64,000 nt of DNA from Quillaja saponaria (lineage: Eukaryota > Streptophyta > Magnoliopsida > Fabales > Quillajaceae), in the NCBI GenBank assembly GCA_029379385.1, contig CM055607.1, positions 3,038,001 to 3,102,000 on the forward strand, given 5' to 3'. The notes under the pieces are model-generated. The model was not told the origin of the DNA. It was given only the letters and a program-made list of their open reading frames with translations, and made no database searches. A program made the translations under genes and the position numbers. This document shows positions 1 to 11,746 of the stretch, piece by piece (the stretch's first letter is position 1; every line of letters begins with the position of its first letter).

Positions 1-146
1 CATAAGTTTCTGTTTATCAAAGTGGAGATAAAAGAAAAGGTGGACTCCACATAGACTACAATTTATATTATATATATATATATATCAAGAAAAAGTGAAA
101 TAACAAATTGTTTCAGAAGGAAAATAATAAAAGGGTATAATATTTT

Positions 147-384
147 TCATGAAAGAAATAGTAGTTTAGCATCGACCTCGTTTCTATGCAGACCAGCATG
201 TGGTTGGGTCACTTTGAAGTCTGGAGGTGCTTCATTTGACGTAGGCCCAATTCCGAGATGTATGTCCCAATCATTTTCATTTTCTCCAACGTTGTTGTTG
301 TTTTGTTGGTGTTGGTGTTGGTGTTGGTGTTGGTGTTTGATATGCAGAGTTGAGTATTTAAAAAGTGCAGATCCATGACTTCAA
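147..384 (-). CDS. Probable 3' terminal coding exon of an unidentified gene (partial)
   Basis: On the minus strand one frame stays open from about 384 to a TGA at 149-147. It starts with His-Gln repeats encoded by the GTTGGT hexamer tract at 305-334, continues with a short Asn run, then an acidic stretch containing DWDIHLGIGP, and ends in KLLFLS. The low-complexity run followed by an LxLGxGP-like tail resembles the C-terminus of plant transcription factors, but I cannot assign a family. The frame is closed upstream by a TGA just beyond the candidate AG acceptor near 385, so any earlier exons must lie at higher coordinates; I could not chain any convincingly. It could also be a chance open frame in a repeat. 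Confidence is low. Confidence 0.3.
305..334. repeat. Hexamer microsatellite (GTTGGT)5
   Basis: Five consecutive GTTGGT units, flanked on the left by GTT repeats. On the minus strand, in the candidate coding frame, it encodes alternating His and Gln. Length variation in units of six would preserve that frame. Confidence 0.85.
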
Positions 385-2527
385 AATCTCTGTCCTTAAA
401 AAAACATAAAAAAAATAAAATTGAAAGCTTGGTGTTAGATTTGCAAGACACCATCATAAACAAGAAATAGAATGCAAAAGCAAAAGGGTATCTTGTGATT
501 TAATACCCTTTTTCTTTAACCAAACACAAATAAATGAAAAACAATTTTATTTTTTGTACATCGAAAAGTATAAGAACAAAAAACAAGATCTCTTTATTTT
601 GGAAGAATGATATGCAAATTACAAAACTACCCGACAAAGATAGATATATAATTAGTATTAGTATTAATTTAGAATGGAGATGAAGATAATCATCTAATTA
701 GTATTAATTTAGTAATTTTTATCATCCATAAATTAAAAAAAATATTATTCAAGAAACTTCTTTTGATAAAAATAAATAAAAAACATTTTCAAGCCAATTT
801 GAGCAATGAATTGGAGTGTACCAAGAACTTCCAAATAAAAGGGATCAAGTTTTGGTACATACTCCCATCATTACTACCAAAAAGAACAATGGAATACAAT
901 TTGATAGATTTCCAAAACCATATCAACATATCAAGATTATAAATCAAATATGTGCATATATATGAATATTTCATCATATAAATATGTTTGAAATAAAATC
1001 CATTCATAAAACAAATAATTATTTCACGAGAGATAAAATCTCTTGTTTCTTCTTGGTGAATTAGGGGAGAGAGGAGATTGTGAACAACAAAAATAGGGTT
1101 GATCAGATCATTATAGATTAATGACTCAATCATCAATACACTTTTTTTACATTCACATAGCATGTAAATCATATATATATATATATATAATCAAATCTTA
1201 TCGATGGATTGATAGATCGATAATCAAGTGATGCATATAGGATTAAAAAAAGTGATACATAATCGATATTCAAATGATACATAAGATGGATTGATCTTTC
1301 CTGTCCATTAAGAAGTGAATTTTCTTCTATGGAGTCTATAAATCAAGATCAATCACACCCATCATTATAACCTTGAAGTAAACTCCTATAATTACAGAAA
1401 ATTAGAAGAAGATTTAAAGAGATCATAAGAGAGATATTTACGATAAGCTCGGAGTAAATTAAAACTATTTTTTAGAATGATCAAATGAGAAAGAGAGTCC
1501 CATATATATACGACTTAACACAAAAAAAGGACAAAACCCTCATGTCGAATGTCTAATATATTAATAATTGTTTTTTTATGGATATTATTATAACCAAAAG
1601 AAAAATTATCAAATATTTAAAATAAAAGTAAAAATTGTTGTTCTTATCTATTTTTTAAAACAATTAGACTATTTACCACAAGTAAGTACATTAATTGACA
1701 GTGATTATGGTATATATGCTTAGTCATAATTTTAATTTCATGCAATAAATGACTTTTTAATTTTAAAATATTTTAAATGTTAACTAATGCTTTAATTACA
1801 TCTTAACAAATATTTTTAAGAAAGTCATTAGGAAACCCTTTATGGTAATTTTGGTATTACTTTGCATAATGTTTTTGTATTGTAAAGTAGCTCACTTACT
1901 ATAATTAGAATGGAGTAATTATCCTCCTAACATAAAAAGAAAAATGGTAGGTGGTCGTTGAATGCATGTGTACAGTGGCACCGGGCTGTCAGCAATGAGA
2001 GAGATTTCAAAATTTAAAATTTTAGAGTGTTTTGAATATTGTTTAGTAAGGTGAAATAAATATAGTAATTAATATTTATAACATTAAAAAAATTATAAGT
2101 TATTTATTATATGTGAATGAAATAATGTCCAACAACTATATTAAATAATTTAAAAAAAATTAATTATAGTAACAAATGTTTTTATTATTCATTTTATATA
2201 TAAAATTGAAAAAGAAAAAGAAGCATTGTTGTTATCATAAAAAAAAAAAAAAAAGAGAGAAGGATAGTTGAAGAATTGTTAGAATTTTATTATTCTTAAA
2301 AAAAAACAATTTTCAAATTTCGGAAAAATTTGAAATTTGTAAAGGGCCGCAGCACATTTTACATTCTGACCCAAAAAAAGCCCATTCCAGTTCTGGTCCT
2401 GTGAATGCTTCTGCTTTTGGAGGCAAAGCCAGATACTCTAAAACCCCACCGTTCTTTTCTACACTCTCTCCTTTTCCCTCAAAAATCTGTACATCCGGCG
2501 TATGCTGCTAAAACCCCAAGTCCAGCG
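385..2527. other. AT-rich spacer upstream of the PPR gene
   Basis: I see no supported gene here. The stretch is strongly AT-rich with short TA runs (around 1171-1189) and homopolymers. A pyrimidine-rich segment at about 2452-2482, immediately before the preferred PPR start, looks like a 5' leader and argues that transcription begins near there. The minus-strand open frame at 789-1172 has no recognisable protein features. Confidence 0.5.
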
Positions 2528-4486
2528 ATGAGATATCCATGGCGTTTGATCCTTCGTCGGGCATACCATCGCTCTTCGTTTCACATTTCCACGAACTTCT
2601 CGCAATTCCAGGTACAATCCAATCCTAATCTCCAATCACTTGCTTCTCTCACTTCACTCCTCCATAGCCACTGTATTCATTGTACTGTTTCTTCACCCTG
2701 TGTGGAGTCTCGGTTTACAGACTCAGTAAACCCTAGAAACCACTTTATTCGTAATATCTCATCTGAACCAGCTCTTAAACCAAAAGTGTCGGATCACGTG
2801 ATTTTAGCTGAAATATTTGGGAAGCAAATGGGTACCGATGATATTAAGAAAGAGTTAGAATTGAATAATGTTTTGATTAGTCATGAAATGGTGTTGAACG
2901 TTTTAGGGAAGTTCAATTCGAGTCCTGAAGTTGCCAAAAGGTTTTTTGATTGGGTTTTGGAGACTGATAGTGACAGGCTGAGCTCGAAATCGTATAACTT
3001 AATGTTGGGTATTCTGGGTGTCAACGGTTTTGTTAAGGATTTTTGGGATTTGGTTGATGTTATGAAGAAAAAAGGTTATGGTGTGTCAAAGGGTGTGCGT
3101 TATGAAGTATTGAAAAAATTTGAAAAGGAAGGAATGGGTAGTGATATTGTGAAGTTAAAGACTTTGTTTGCCTCAGGATCTATGGACAATTTAACTGAAA
3201 AGATTTATTCAAGGGTGTGTAAAATTATAAGAAATGAGGTGTGGGGTGATGATGTGGAAAAGCAATTGCAGGATCTTAAAATTGCGTTCTCCAGAAGTAT
3301 GGTTAAAATGGTCTTGGAAAGTCTTGGTATGGAGCCAGCCAAAGCACTCATATTTTTTAGGTGGTTAGAGGAGACTGGATTGTTTAAGCACGACAGATCC
3401 ACCTATAATTCTATGGCAAGGGTGCTAGGGAGGGAAGACTCAATTGATAGGTTTTGGAAAGTTGTTGATGAAATGAGGAGTGTAGGATATGAAATGGAAG
3501 TGGAGACCTGTGTTAAGGTTTTGGGACGATTTGTTAAGAGGAGAATGATGGATGAAGCTGTGGACTTGTATGAGTTTGCGATGGCTGGTGCAAATAAACC
3601 TTCAGAACAGTGTTGTACCTTCCTTTTGAGGAAAATTGTGGTCATCAACAAGTTAGATATGAGTCTTTTTTCAAGGGTTGTGAAGGTTTTTACAGAGAAT
3701 GGAAACATGTTCACTAATTCAACTCTTGATGCAGTTCTCAAGTCTTTAACCAGTGTTGGAAGGTTTGGAGAGTGCAATAAGATTTTGAAAGCAATGAAAG
3801 AAAGTGGTTTTGTAGCTACTGGTCATTTACAAAGTAAAATTGCATTTGGGCTTAGTGCTGCTGGTAACAAGGAAGAAGCTTCTGAGTCTAATACAGATCA
3901 CAACACATGGGCATCCTTAGTTGAGGGGCATTGTCTAGCTGGGGATCTTGAAAAAGCCTATGATTCCTTCCTAAAGATTCTTGAGATAGAGGGGGCCTCT
4001 TCTTCTGGCTATCCTTTTCAGTTATTAGTTAATGCATATTGCCACAAGATCAGGGCTATAGATGCAGGCAATATTCTTTCTGTTCTGGTGAAGGAAAAAC
4101 AGTTAAAGCCTTGGCATTCCACTTACAAATTACTGATAAGTAAGTTAATGGTTCAGGGGGGATTTAAAGATGCTTTAAATCTTTTGGGTCTCATGAAAAA
4201 CCATGGTTTCCCACCTTTTATTTATCCATTCATCGAGTATGTATCGAAGTCAGGAACTGGTGATGATGCAATTCTGTTTCTTAAAGAAATGACTTCAAAG
4301 AGGTTTCCTTCTACATCTGTGTTTCTCCGTATGTTTGAAGCCTTTTTCAAATCTGGGAGACACACTGAAGCTCAAAACTTCCTTTCTAAATGCCCACCAC
4401 ATATTCGTAACCACGCTGATGTTTTGAATCTTTTTTGTTCCATGAAGTCCAGGAAAGTTGCTTCTTCTGTTATGTTGTCTGCTTAA
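2528..4486 (+). CDS. Pentatricopeptide repeat (PPR) protein, probably mitochondrial
   Basis: A single-exon gene for a 652-residue protein, or 693 residues from the upstream in-frame ATG at 2405. I prefer 2528 because it gives the N-terminus MRYPWRLILRRAYHRSS, rich in Arg, Ser and hydrophobics without acids, as in a mitochondrial presequence; the sequence upstream reads like a pyrimidine-rich leader. Helical PPR-type repeats of about 35 residues follow, for example around residues 154-200 (SYNLMLGILG) and 290-340 (STYNSMARVLG), and more up to the C-terminus, with no E, DYW or SMR domain visible. That makes it a P-class PPR protein; the family binds organellar RNA for processing, stability or translation. 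Lack of introns is usual for the family. From gene order it is probably the counterpart of the Arabidopsis PPR genes At5g15980 and At3g02490 (from memory). The RNA target is unknown. Confidence 0.9.
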   Translation: MRYPWRLILRRAYHRSSFHISTNFSQFQVQSNPNLQSLASLTSLLHSHCIHCTVSSPCVESRFTDSVNPRNHFIRNISSEPALKPKVSDHVILAEIFGKQMGTDDIKKELELNNVLISHEMVLNVLGKFNSSPEVAKRFFDWVLETDSDRLSSKSYNLMLGILGVNGFVKDFWDLVDVMKKKGYGVSKGVRYEVLKKFEKEGMGSDIVKLKTLFASGSMDNLTEKIYSRVCKIIRNEVWGDDVEKQLQDLKIAFSRSMVKMVLESLGMEPAKALIFFRWLEETGLFKHDRSTYNSMARVLGREDSIDRFWKVVDEMRSVGYEMEVETCVKVLGRFVKRRMMDEAVDLYEFAMAGANKPSEQCCTFLLRKIVVINKLDMSLFSRVVKVFTENGNMFTNSTLDAVLKSLTSVGRFGECNKILKAMKESGFVATGHLQSKIAFGLSAAGNKEEASESNTDHNTWASLVEGHCLAGDLEKAYDSFLKILEIEGASSSGYPFQLLVNAYCHKIRAIDAGNILSVLVKEKQLKPWHSTYKLLISKLMVQGGFKDALNLLGLMKNHGFPPFIYPFIEYVSKSGTGDDAILFLKEMTSKRFPSTSVFLRMFEAFFKSGRHTEAQNFLSKCPPHIRNHADVLNLFCSMKSRKVASSVMLSA

Positions 4487-7400
4487 GGTTGTCTGCTTGT
4501 TTTTGATATTGTATCTTTCTGAGGAATGTAGAATTGCGTTTTGTTCACAAATTTTTTTAAAACATATTCTTTGCTCCTTAGTTTTATTGATAATTGGAGC
4601 ATTACCAAGATCTTTTAGAGGAAACAAGAATCAGGGCATCTGAGAGTCCTTTCTATTTTACATATTTAATTTAATTCCTGCATATGACATCATAAATAAT
4701 TGATGGATGGCAAATCTTGGGTATCTGACTGTCCTATGTTGCCCTTTGAGGTTAGCGTTTTATGATTTCATTAATGAATGGGATGGCACAGTTTAAGGAA
4801 CATTTACAGTATTCATTTCAAATGGAATAAGTGAAGTATACTTCAATGCAATTTCGAAGGGAATTGATATCATTGGAATTATATTCTTTGGAAGCTCTTT
4901 CTTTTTTCTCTTTTGAACTCTGCCTACTTCTTTTGAAATCATCTTTAGATAGTTTCAAGAACTTTGCTAGCTCATTTTCTGCACTGAATTGCGTACAGAA
5001 TACATTTGCCCGGTATTTTGGTTTTTCTACCTAGGCAGTGAATCTCCGAAGCAGGAGCTGCCAAGTTGGTCTAACACATGAATCTATTGCTGCTCCATCC
5101 CAAGTTGGTCTGGTATTATGAAAATTTTGTTCAAATATCTTTCTTATTCACACCTGATTATGAGATTTGTATTCTTATCTGGCAATTCTGTATTTACTGG
5201 GAAACTTCATTACCAAAAGTGGCAAAAAGTACGTTTTTCTCTCGCTCAACTTTTCAAGTAAACTACCATGAGTTTGAGATTTGAAAAATGAAAATGGCTA
5301 CTTCACATAACAATTAGTACTCACTGGACTAGCATCAGCTGGATAATCTAATTACATTTAATTGAAATATTGGTTTTGCACTGATTAGGTTTCTTCCTCA
5401 AGGTTTCAACTGGTTTAGTAGGGAAAGTTCTCTGGTTATCATGCAATATAGGGTTCAGGAGGAATTCTGGGATCATATCATGTAGTTTTCAAAATGAAAG
5501 TGGGAAAAGAAAAGAAAACCCTTTGCTTTAGCTCCTTTTATGCATATTTCTATGCCAAGCAGCATTTGGGTTTCAATGATCATTTATCTCCTAAACAAAG
5601 TAACAATTTGACATTAAATCTTTCAGCGCATACATATACTCATGACTCATGCCGCTCTTTACTTTTAACGACAAGAAGAGATTTTGCCTTCCTTGTAGTT
5701 GCAGAAATTGCTGGCAGAAATTAGGGTTTCAGGGGAAAATGTGATTATTCAATATGTAAAACTTGTGGTGACAGCCAAATCCTATAATTTTCTCTTTTTA
5801 TTTTTCTAGTGATCAGGGAATAATATGTTCTTAGTAGTTGGTTAGTTTCTAATTTTGCTGAAAATGCTCTAAATCCTCTCACTCGTACTCTCACATGCCA
5901 CTCGTTACATCGAGAGGGTTTCTGGGCAAGTAGTAATTTTTTCAGTGCACATAAGTTATTTTTGAAAGGGTTTGTCTATTAAAAGTCAGATGTCCAATGA
6001 GCACAGTACCCGGTCCCTTGTGTTTTGTAGGCTTATTATCCTGTTCAGTTATTATTATTATTTTGCAATTTATATGGCTAAAATGTGACAGTGTTGTCAA
6101 CACTGGGATAAATAAGCTTAAAACAGAGACAGCAGAACTGAAATTAAATTCATGATTGAAGGGCTAATCATTGACAATATCTAAGTTTAAATTCATGCTT
6201 TAGTTCTATACTCTGCATGCTGAATGTGCTCTGGGTGCTAAAGTGGTTAAAGCATGACTGCGTTGCCTTGCAGAGGGAAGGGAAATTCACTATTCTTAAA
6301 TTTTGTCTTTGCAAGAAGCATGCGCATGGTGGTATCACTTGCAGACCTCATCATATCTTATAGATTAGGGACCTTATAACAATAGATAAAAGTTGATAAT
6401 AATTCTTTTGGACCCTCTAATGTAAAAAAATTGATAGCTCTGGCTTATTATGAAGTGATGACCATATTTAACTTAGAGAAATAGCAATTTGTTTTGTGCA
6501 AACATTCTCTCTATGAGAATGAATGGATCCAACATACGATCACTCCTCACTGAGAAATTGACTATTTTTTCTTTCAAATTTATTTGAATTTTACATAAAA
6601 AATGATACATCAAGTCACTAATTCTAAATTATTGTGGTCTCTATACTCACGATTCTGCAATTATATGGGTAGTGGGTACTGTCATACTGTGGCGCACCAT
6701 TTCCAGGCCATGACAGGGTTGCCAATCTGGTACGCAATGGGATGGAATAGGACTTATCAATGAGCAAAACGCAATGAATGTGACTAAACAAAGCCATAAT
6801 TTTCTTCTAACGAATTTTGAGTTGATATTTTTTGCTGGAGTTTTCTGCTTGACACCCTTTGGTCCCTTGTGATAATTTATTAGAATGTAAGAAGAAGAAC
6901 TGACAAATTATATTCTTACATATAATGTGACAAAAGGCTCATCATCTCGTTATGATTAGTAGCTATTGCTACCCCCACTTCCTACGCATCTCTGTTTAAG
7001 TTGAAAACCAGGGGGACCAATTAAAGCTTCTAGTCTCCATATGTACTTCAAGGATCAAATTGAGGCATTGATTGTTGATTGGCTTTGTTAGAGCATGAGT
7101 TAACTTTTCTTTTCCCTTTTTTAAGTTGAGGTATCTATTTGATAATCTCAAAACTCTTCTTATTTTTATATAACTGTGGTCGAGTCAAGTGGTGCGGGTG
7201 GAGATTTAATCCTTAAACTAGAAATGTGGATAGCATATACGTTCGAGTTTTTAGATGATATGATATTAAAAAGGTCATGAATATGAATTCTATAGTTTTT
7301 GTGATATGCACCTTCGATTAAAATCATAAAATTCACGTGTTGAGTTGGTCAATTAAACAAGAAGTATCAAGCTCACACAATAAGGACAATATTATATATA

Positions 7401-10400
7401 CAAATTAGCTCACAATAATACAATTAATTTTTATCAATTAGAATTATTTATATGTAACATACGCAACCTTATGAATGACTATTTGGTCTCTTTTCTGCAG
7501 TGATTGGAATTAGACATGAGATTGTGGGAATTTTCTTTCATTTTCTTTTTTGGAAGAATGTGGTACTAAGTCTAAAACCATAGCTTAACTAGTATAGATT
7601 ATTAATAAAGCCATTCTCTTTCCAACTTTTAAAGCATGTGGTGGTGTACTTGGAGTTTTATGCGTAATATTTTCCATCATATGACAATTCAAACGCATGG
7701 CTTCAATCTAAAGTTTCCCAAGCTTTGAAATGAGGGTGTGGAAGCAGCTTAAAATTGGAGTTAATGGGATATACAAGTTGGAAATGCCCTTCTATCATTA
7801 ATATTGTGACAGAGGGACAGAAATGTTTCCCAAGCTTGATTATAACCACTATTTGCTGCTTCAATCTCCTTCAATTCTTGAAAGGAAACACTAGGGAGAC
7901 CTTATAACGATGTATATATGTTTGAAAAAAGAAAAAAAGAAAATGAAGGTGATGGTTTATAAGGACGAGCATCATTGTTTGTTCGCAGGACGGGGAAGTA
8001 AAGGAGTAATGCATGGTCCAAAGGATGAATTATTTTATGTGTTGTATAGTGTGAAAAGTGAACTGATTGAGTCTCCGGAATCTTGTTCGTGAGTGGTAAA
8101 ACATCATCTCACAAAGTAAAAAGGAAAATGGGACATGATGTTCCCTCAATCAAACTTTCCCTAAACAATGCTAGTACCATCACTGTCAAAGACCTCCTCT
8201 GTCACATTTGGGCTGTAACTTGTACCACTAAATGATGGGTTTTCTATCCCCCCCTCTTTTTTTCCAGTAATTAAAATTAGTGATCAACTACATCCAATGG
8301 GTTTTAGGAAACTTCTCAAAATGATCTTCCATTGAGGCAGAACATGATCAAGCTCATATTTGGCCTTTCATCTATCTGTCTTCTCTATTACTTGGTTGCA
8401 CATATATAACGGAACACGATCAAGCTCTTAATGCTTGGAGTGTGGCCCTTGAACAAATCCTCCTTCTTTCTTTTTCTTTTTATTTTCTTTCTAAAGTAGA
8501 GTACTAATTCAAACTTTAAAAAGAGGTCTAGAAGCTCAACAATTATTATAGCCAGATAAAAGGTTTCATGTATAATGGAAAGTGCTTCCACAATAATTTC
8601 CCTAGTTTTGTACTTTTTAAAAAAGGAAATTTACTTGTACCTCCAATGTAATGAAGAACAAACAAACAAGCAAACATCTTAATAGTGTTTGTAACACTTT
8701 TGATATAGCAACAATTAAGCACTTCCATTATACTGATCAGCAATGGACATTGTCATCATCAACCATCTGATGATCCCACATAATTTGCAGAATAATTAAC
8801 TTATTGATTAATAATTAGTAATTGATGAAGTGACCCATTTCTTTAAAATAAAATAAAAAGATCAAACCCAAAGAAAAAAGAATTAGCATCTAAAAGTGTT
8901 TTTAGTTCTTAAAGTGAAAATAGGAGAGGCTAGGAAATGGTGAGGGATATGGGAGTTGTCTGTTACATTAACATCACATGTGTATATATTGAGTGGGGCA
9001 ATAGTGTGTTTTAAATGCGTGCATGGTTACTGCACAGAGAAGGATTTCATTTCATTGGGACTAACTCTTGTTTGGAGCTTTCAAAGTGGTCAATTATTGA
9101 AAGAATTATATATTGTCATCCCTAAAGGTATGTAATGTGCTTAATATTTATCCTTTGGTTTGATTGAAGTTTCTATTCTAGTACGTATTTGGCTCCAATA
9201 TAAAATCTTAGAATAACCTGCTTTGATGGGGTGTCTTCGTCATAAAATTTATAGATCTCTTTGTTTAATCACAATTTGAATTAATCGTGCCTATTACACG
9301 TCCTAATAAGTTATGCAAGTGTATTAACTTGGTGAAAAAAAAAAGCACAATCAAATTGGTCCACACAAAGCAAGCCACATGTCACGACTAGTCACTTCAC
9401 TTTACATACGTGTCATATTTTCATAGGCTTTCTAGATTTGGTACCAAATATGCAAGGGCTAACCTAAAATGGCGAGCAGTATTGGACAAAAGGGAATAAA
9501 AAACGAAGAATGCAGACAAATTATGGGCTAAGCCTCATCTTAGATTTGTTGAAACGAAAATCAAAGGTTACTGTCCAGAACAGTGAGCAAGATCCCCTTT
9601 TTTTTCCTTTGAGTCTAGGTGATGTGAAGAAAGGGACAATATTAGCCTAGCTGTTCCCACTATAGTAATTGGTCCTAAATCTATGGATATTTTTGTCATT
9701 TTCTCAGTATTTAAGTTCTCTGTTTTTTTTCTCACGTTTGGTCTATTTTTTCCTTATTGACCACTAGTTGCATTGTGTCCTTGCCATTCTCTAAGGATGT
9801 TGTAATTCTATATTTAGCTCAATCCCATTAGGTTATTCTTTTTCTATCATTATATGATTTATATGTGCTTTTAGAACAGTGTACAGGGTGACCACTAATG
9901 AATTGGGTTGAGATCATATTTTACATAATTTGAAGGAACATTTGTATCCATAGTCACTATAATTTTGTCTCTTAAGAAAGAGGATATGAATACTCTTCTC
10001 TCCTACATATTCTTATTTCATTAGCCCTTAGTTTTCTTTTAAAATAGTAATAATACATTATTTTTTTAAGAAATATTTGTATTCTCTTGCTATTCATAAC
10101 AACTTTGTTACTAAATTATCCATTAGTCCTTAGTTCTCAAATGACATATTATAAATTATAAATAAGATATCTGAAAATTATTTTAGAAATTGATCACCGA
10201 TAAATTAAGATTTACTAATTATCTATCAGTTTCTAATTCTCTATTAAATTCTAGTTCCAAGCATAGATGTCAAAATGAATTCATATAATAATATTTGTTT
10301 TTAAAAATACAAAAAAGAATTAGAGAAATGAGGCATTTTATTAAAGATTTAAATATTTATATACAAATTTCAAAGTGCTAAGTACCAAGTAGTTTTACTC

Positions 10401-11746
10401 CGAGTCCTAAATGAGAATGTGTCTTAGAATGAGAAAGAAGGAGAAATGAATGACAGCTTTTGCTTTTGAAAGCTTTAGTCTGTTTGAACAATTTTAGGAG
10501 AATGACTGTCTGCTGAGGGCATATAGTAGAACAAAAGAGAGGCATGTGTGATTGTTGGTTGATCATAGTGGGTTATGGAATCTGAAAAGCACTCTCAAAT
10601 CTCAACATTTACAGCACAGAAGAGACTTAAAAATCATAATAATTTTACATAAAAAAATAAAAAGAGAGTTAACAAAGATCCTTATGGGTCATTGGATAGT
10701 GGGTGACCAAATCCATCATCAATCTCGAGCCCCCAGACAAACCTTCACTCTCGAGATTCTCACATTCTCAGAACCTAAATAAAGAAAAAAGAGAGAAAAT
10801 TGGTGTTTGGGACTTTACTGAATGGCCAAACGCAAGGAATGTTGGATTCTCCATGGTACCAAGCAAAGTATTTTGATTTTCAATCCCATATCTACAAACA
10901 TACACTGACCCTTTTATTAAGTCTTTAGTAATCCAATAAAAAACAACACCCACTTACAGTTAGCAAATGCTCAATCTCTAGGCAATCAGATAAGGACATG
11001 ACTGACTATTGACTACAGATACTAAAAGCATTTTGGGATGCTGATAGGATATATTCATCTACAAATTTAATGAATTTGTTGAGTGAAATGAATTTTAAAT
11101 TTTTTAGGACATATACATAATATACTGAATTTTATTCGATGACAAAAATAAAACTGTTATATTTAATTATAAAAATTGTGATGCTATAATTCACTAAAAA
11201 TTTTAAATTTTTAGATAAGACTCTGCGAATGTGTATTAATATTATACAATAATTTATGTATGTTGGTCATTCCTAAAAATTCTAACGATATATTTATTCT
11301 CTTATGCTTTAAGTGCTTTTTGCTTTATCTTATGGTAATTGTAATTTAAAATTTGAGAGTATATCGCTTTCTATGCTTATGCATAATTAACAGCATAATG
11401 AATTTCCAATTCTATCCCTTCTCATTTCATTTTTAAGATTTTGTTTGTTTGGTTCTTTTAAGATTAAGGCCACTATATATTACTAGTATTTTCTTTACAA
11501 CCTCCTGCTCAATGACAGGCATGCTAGTGCCCTTTATACTACTAAAAACATGTCACTTTTCCTTGGGTCTGACACCAGATTTTTGGTGAATGGATTCAGG
11601 CATGGAAAGCAGGAAGTGGGTTTCTGATTTGAAAATCACCCTAAGCAAAAGAAGTTCCATTTGAGAACTGGCAACAGTAATAGCTTTTTCAGTCACCATA
11701 AGCAAATTTCAGCATCTGGGTTTCTTGTTCTAGTAATTTCAATACC
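4487..11746. other. Long spacer between the PPR and NIK genes
   Basis: About 7.2 kb with no supported gene. The first few hundred bases should contain the PPR 3' UTR. Short open frames such as 4831-5034, 5494-5724, 7910-8092 and 10378-10953 show no domain, no conserved-looking composition and no splice chain. Around 6230-6340 and 7180-7260 there are tRNA-promoter-like words that could be SINE remnants, but I could not define ends. The last part, before 11747, is the NIK promoter region. Confidence 0.5.

Noticed and set aside
789..1172. 127-residue open frame on the minus strand
   Set aside because: AT-rich, hydrophobic translation without domain, signal or splice context; consistent with chance.
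2405..2527. Upstream in-frame ATG of the PPR gene
   Set aside because: Using it would bury a classic mitochondrial presequence 41 residues inside the protein, and the DNA there looks like a pyrimidine-rich leader.
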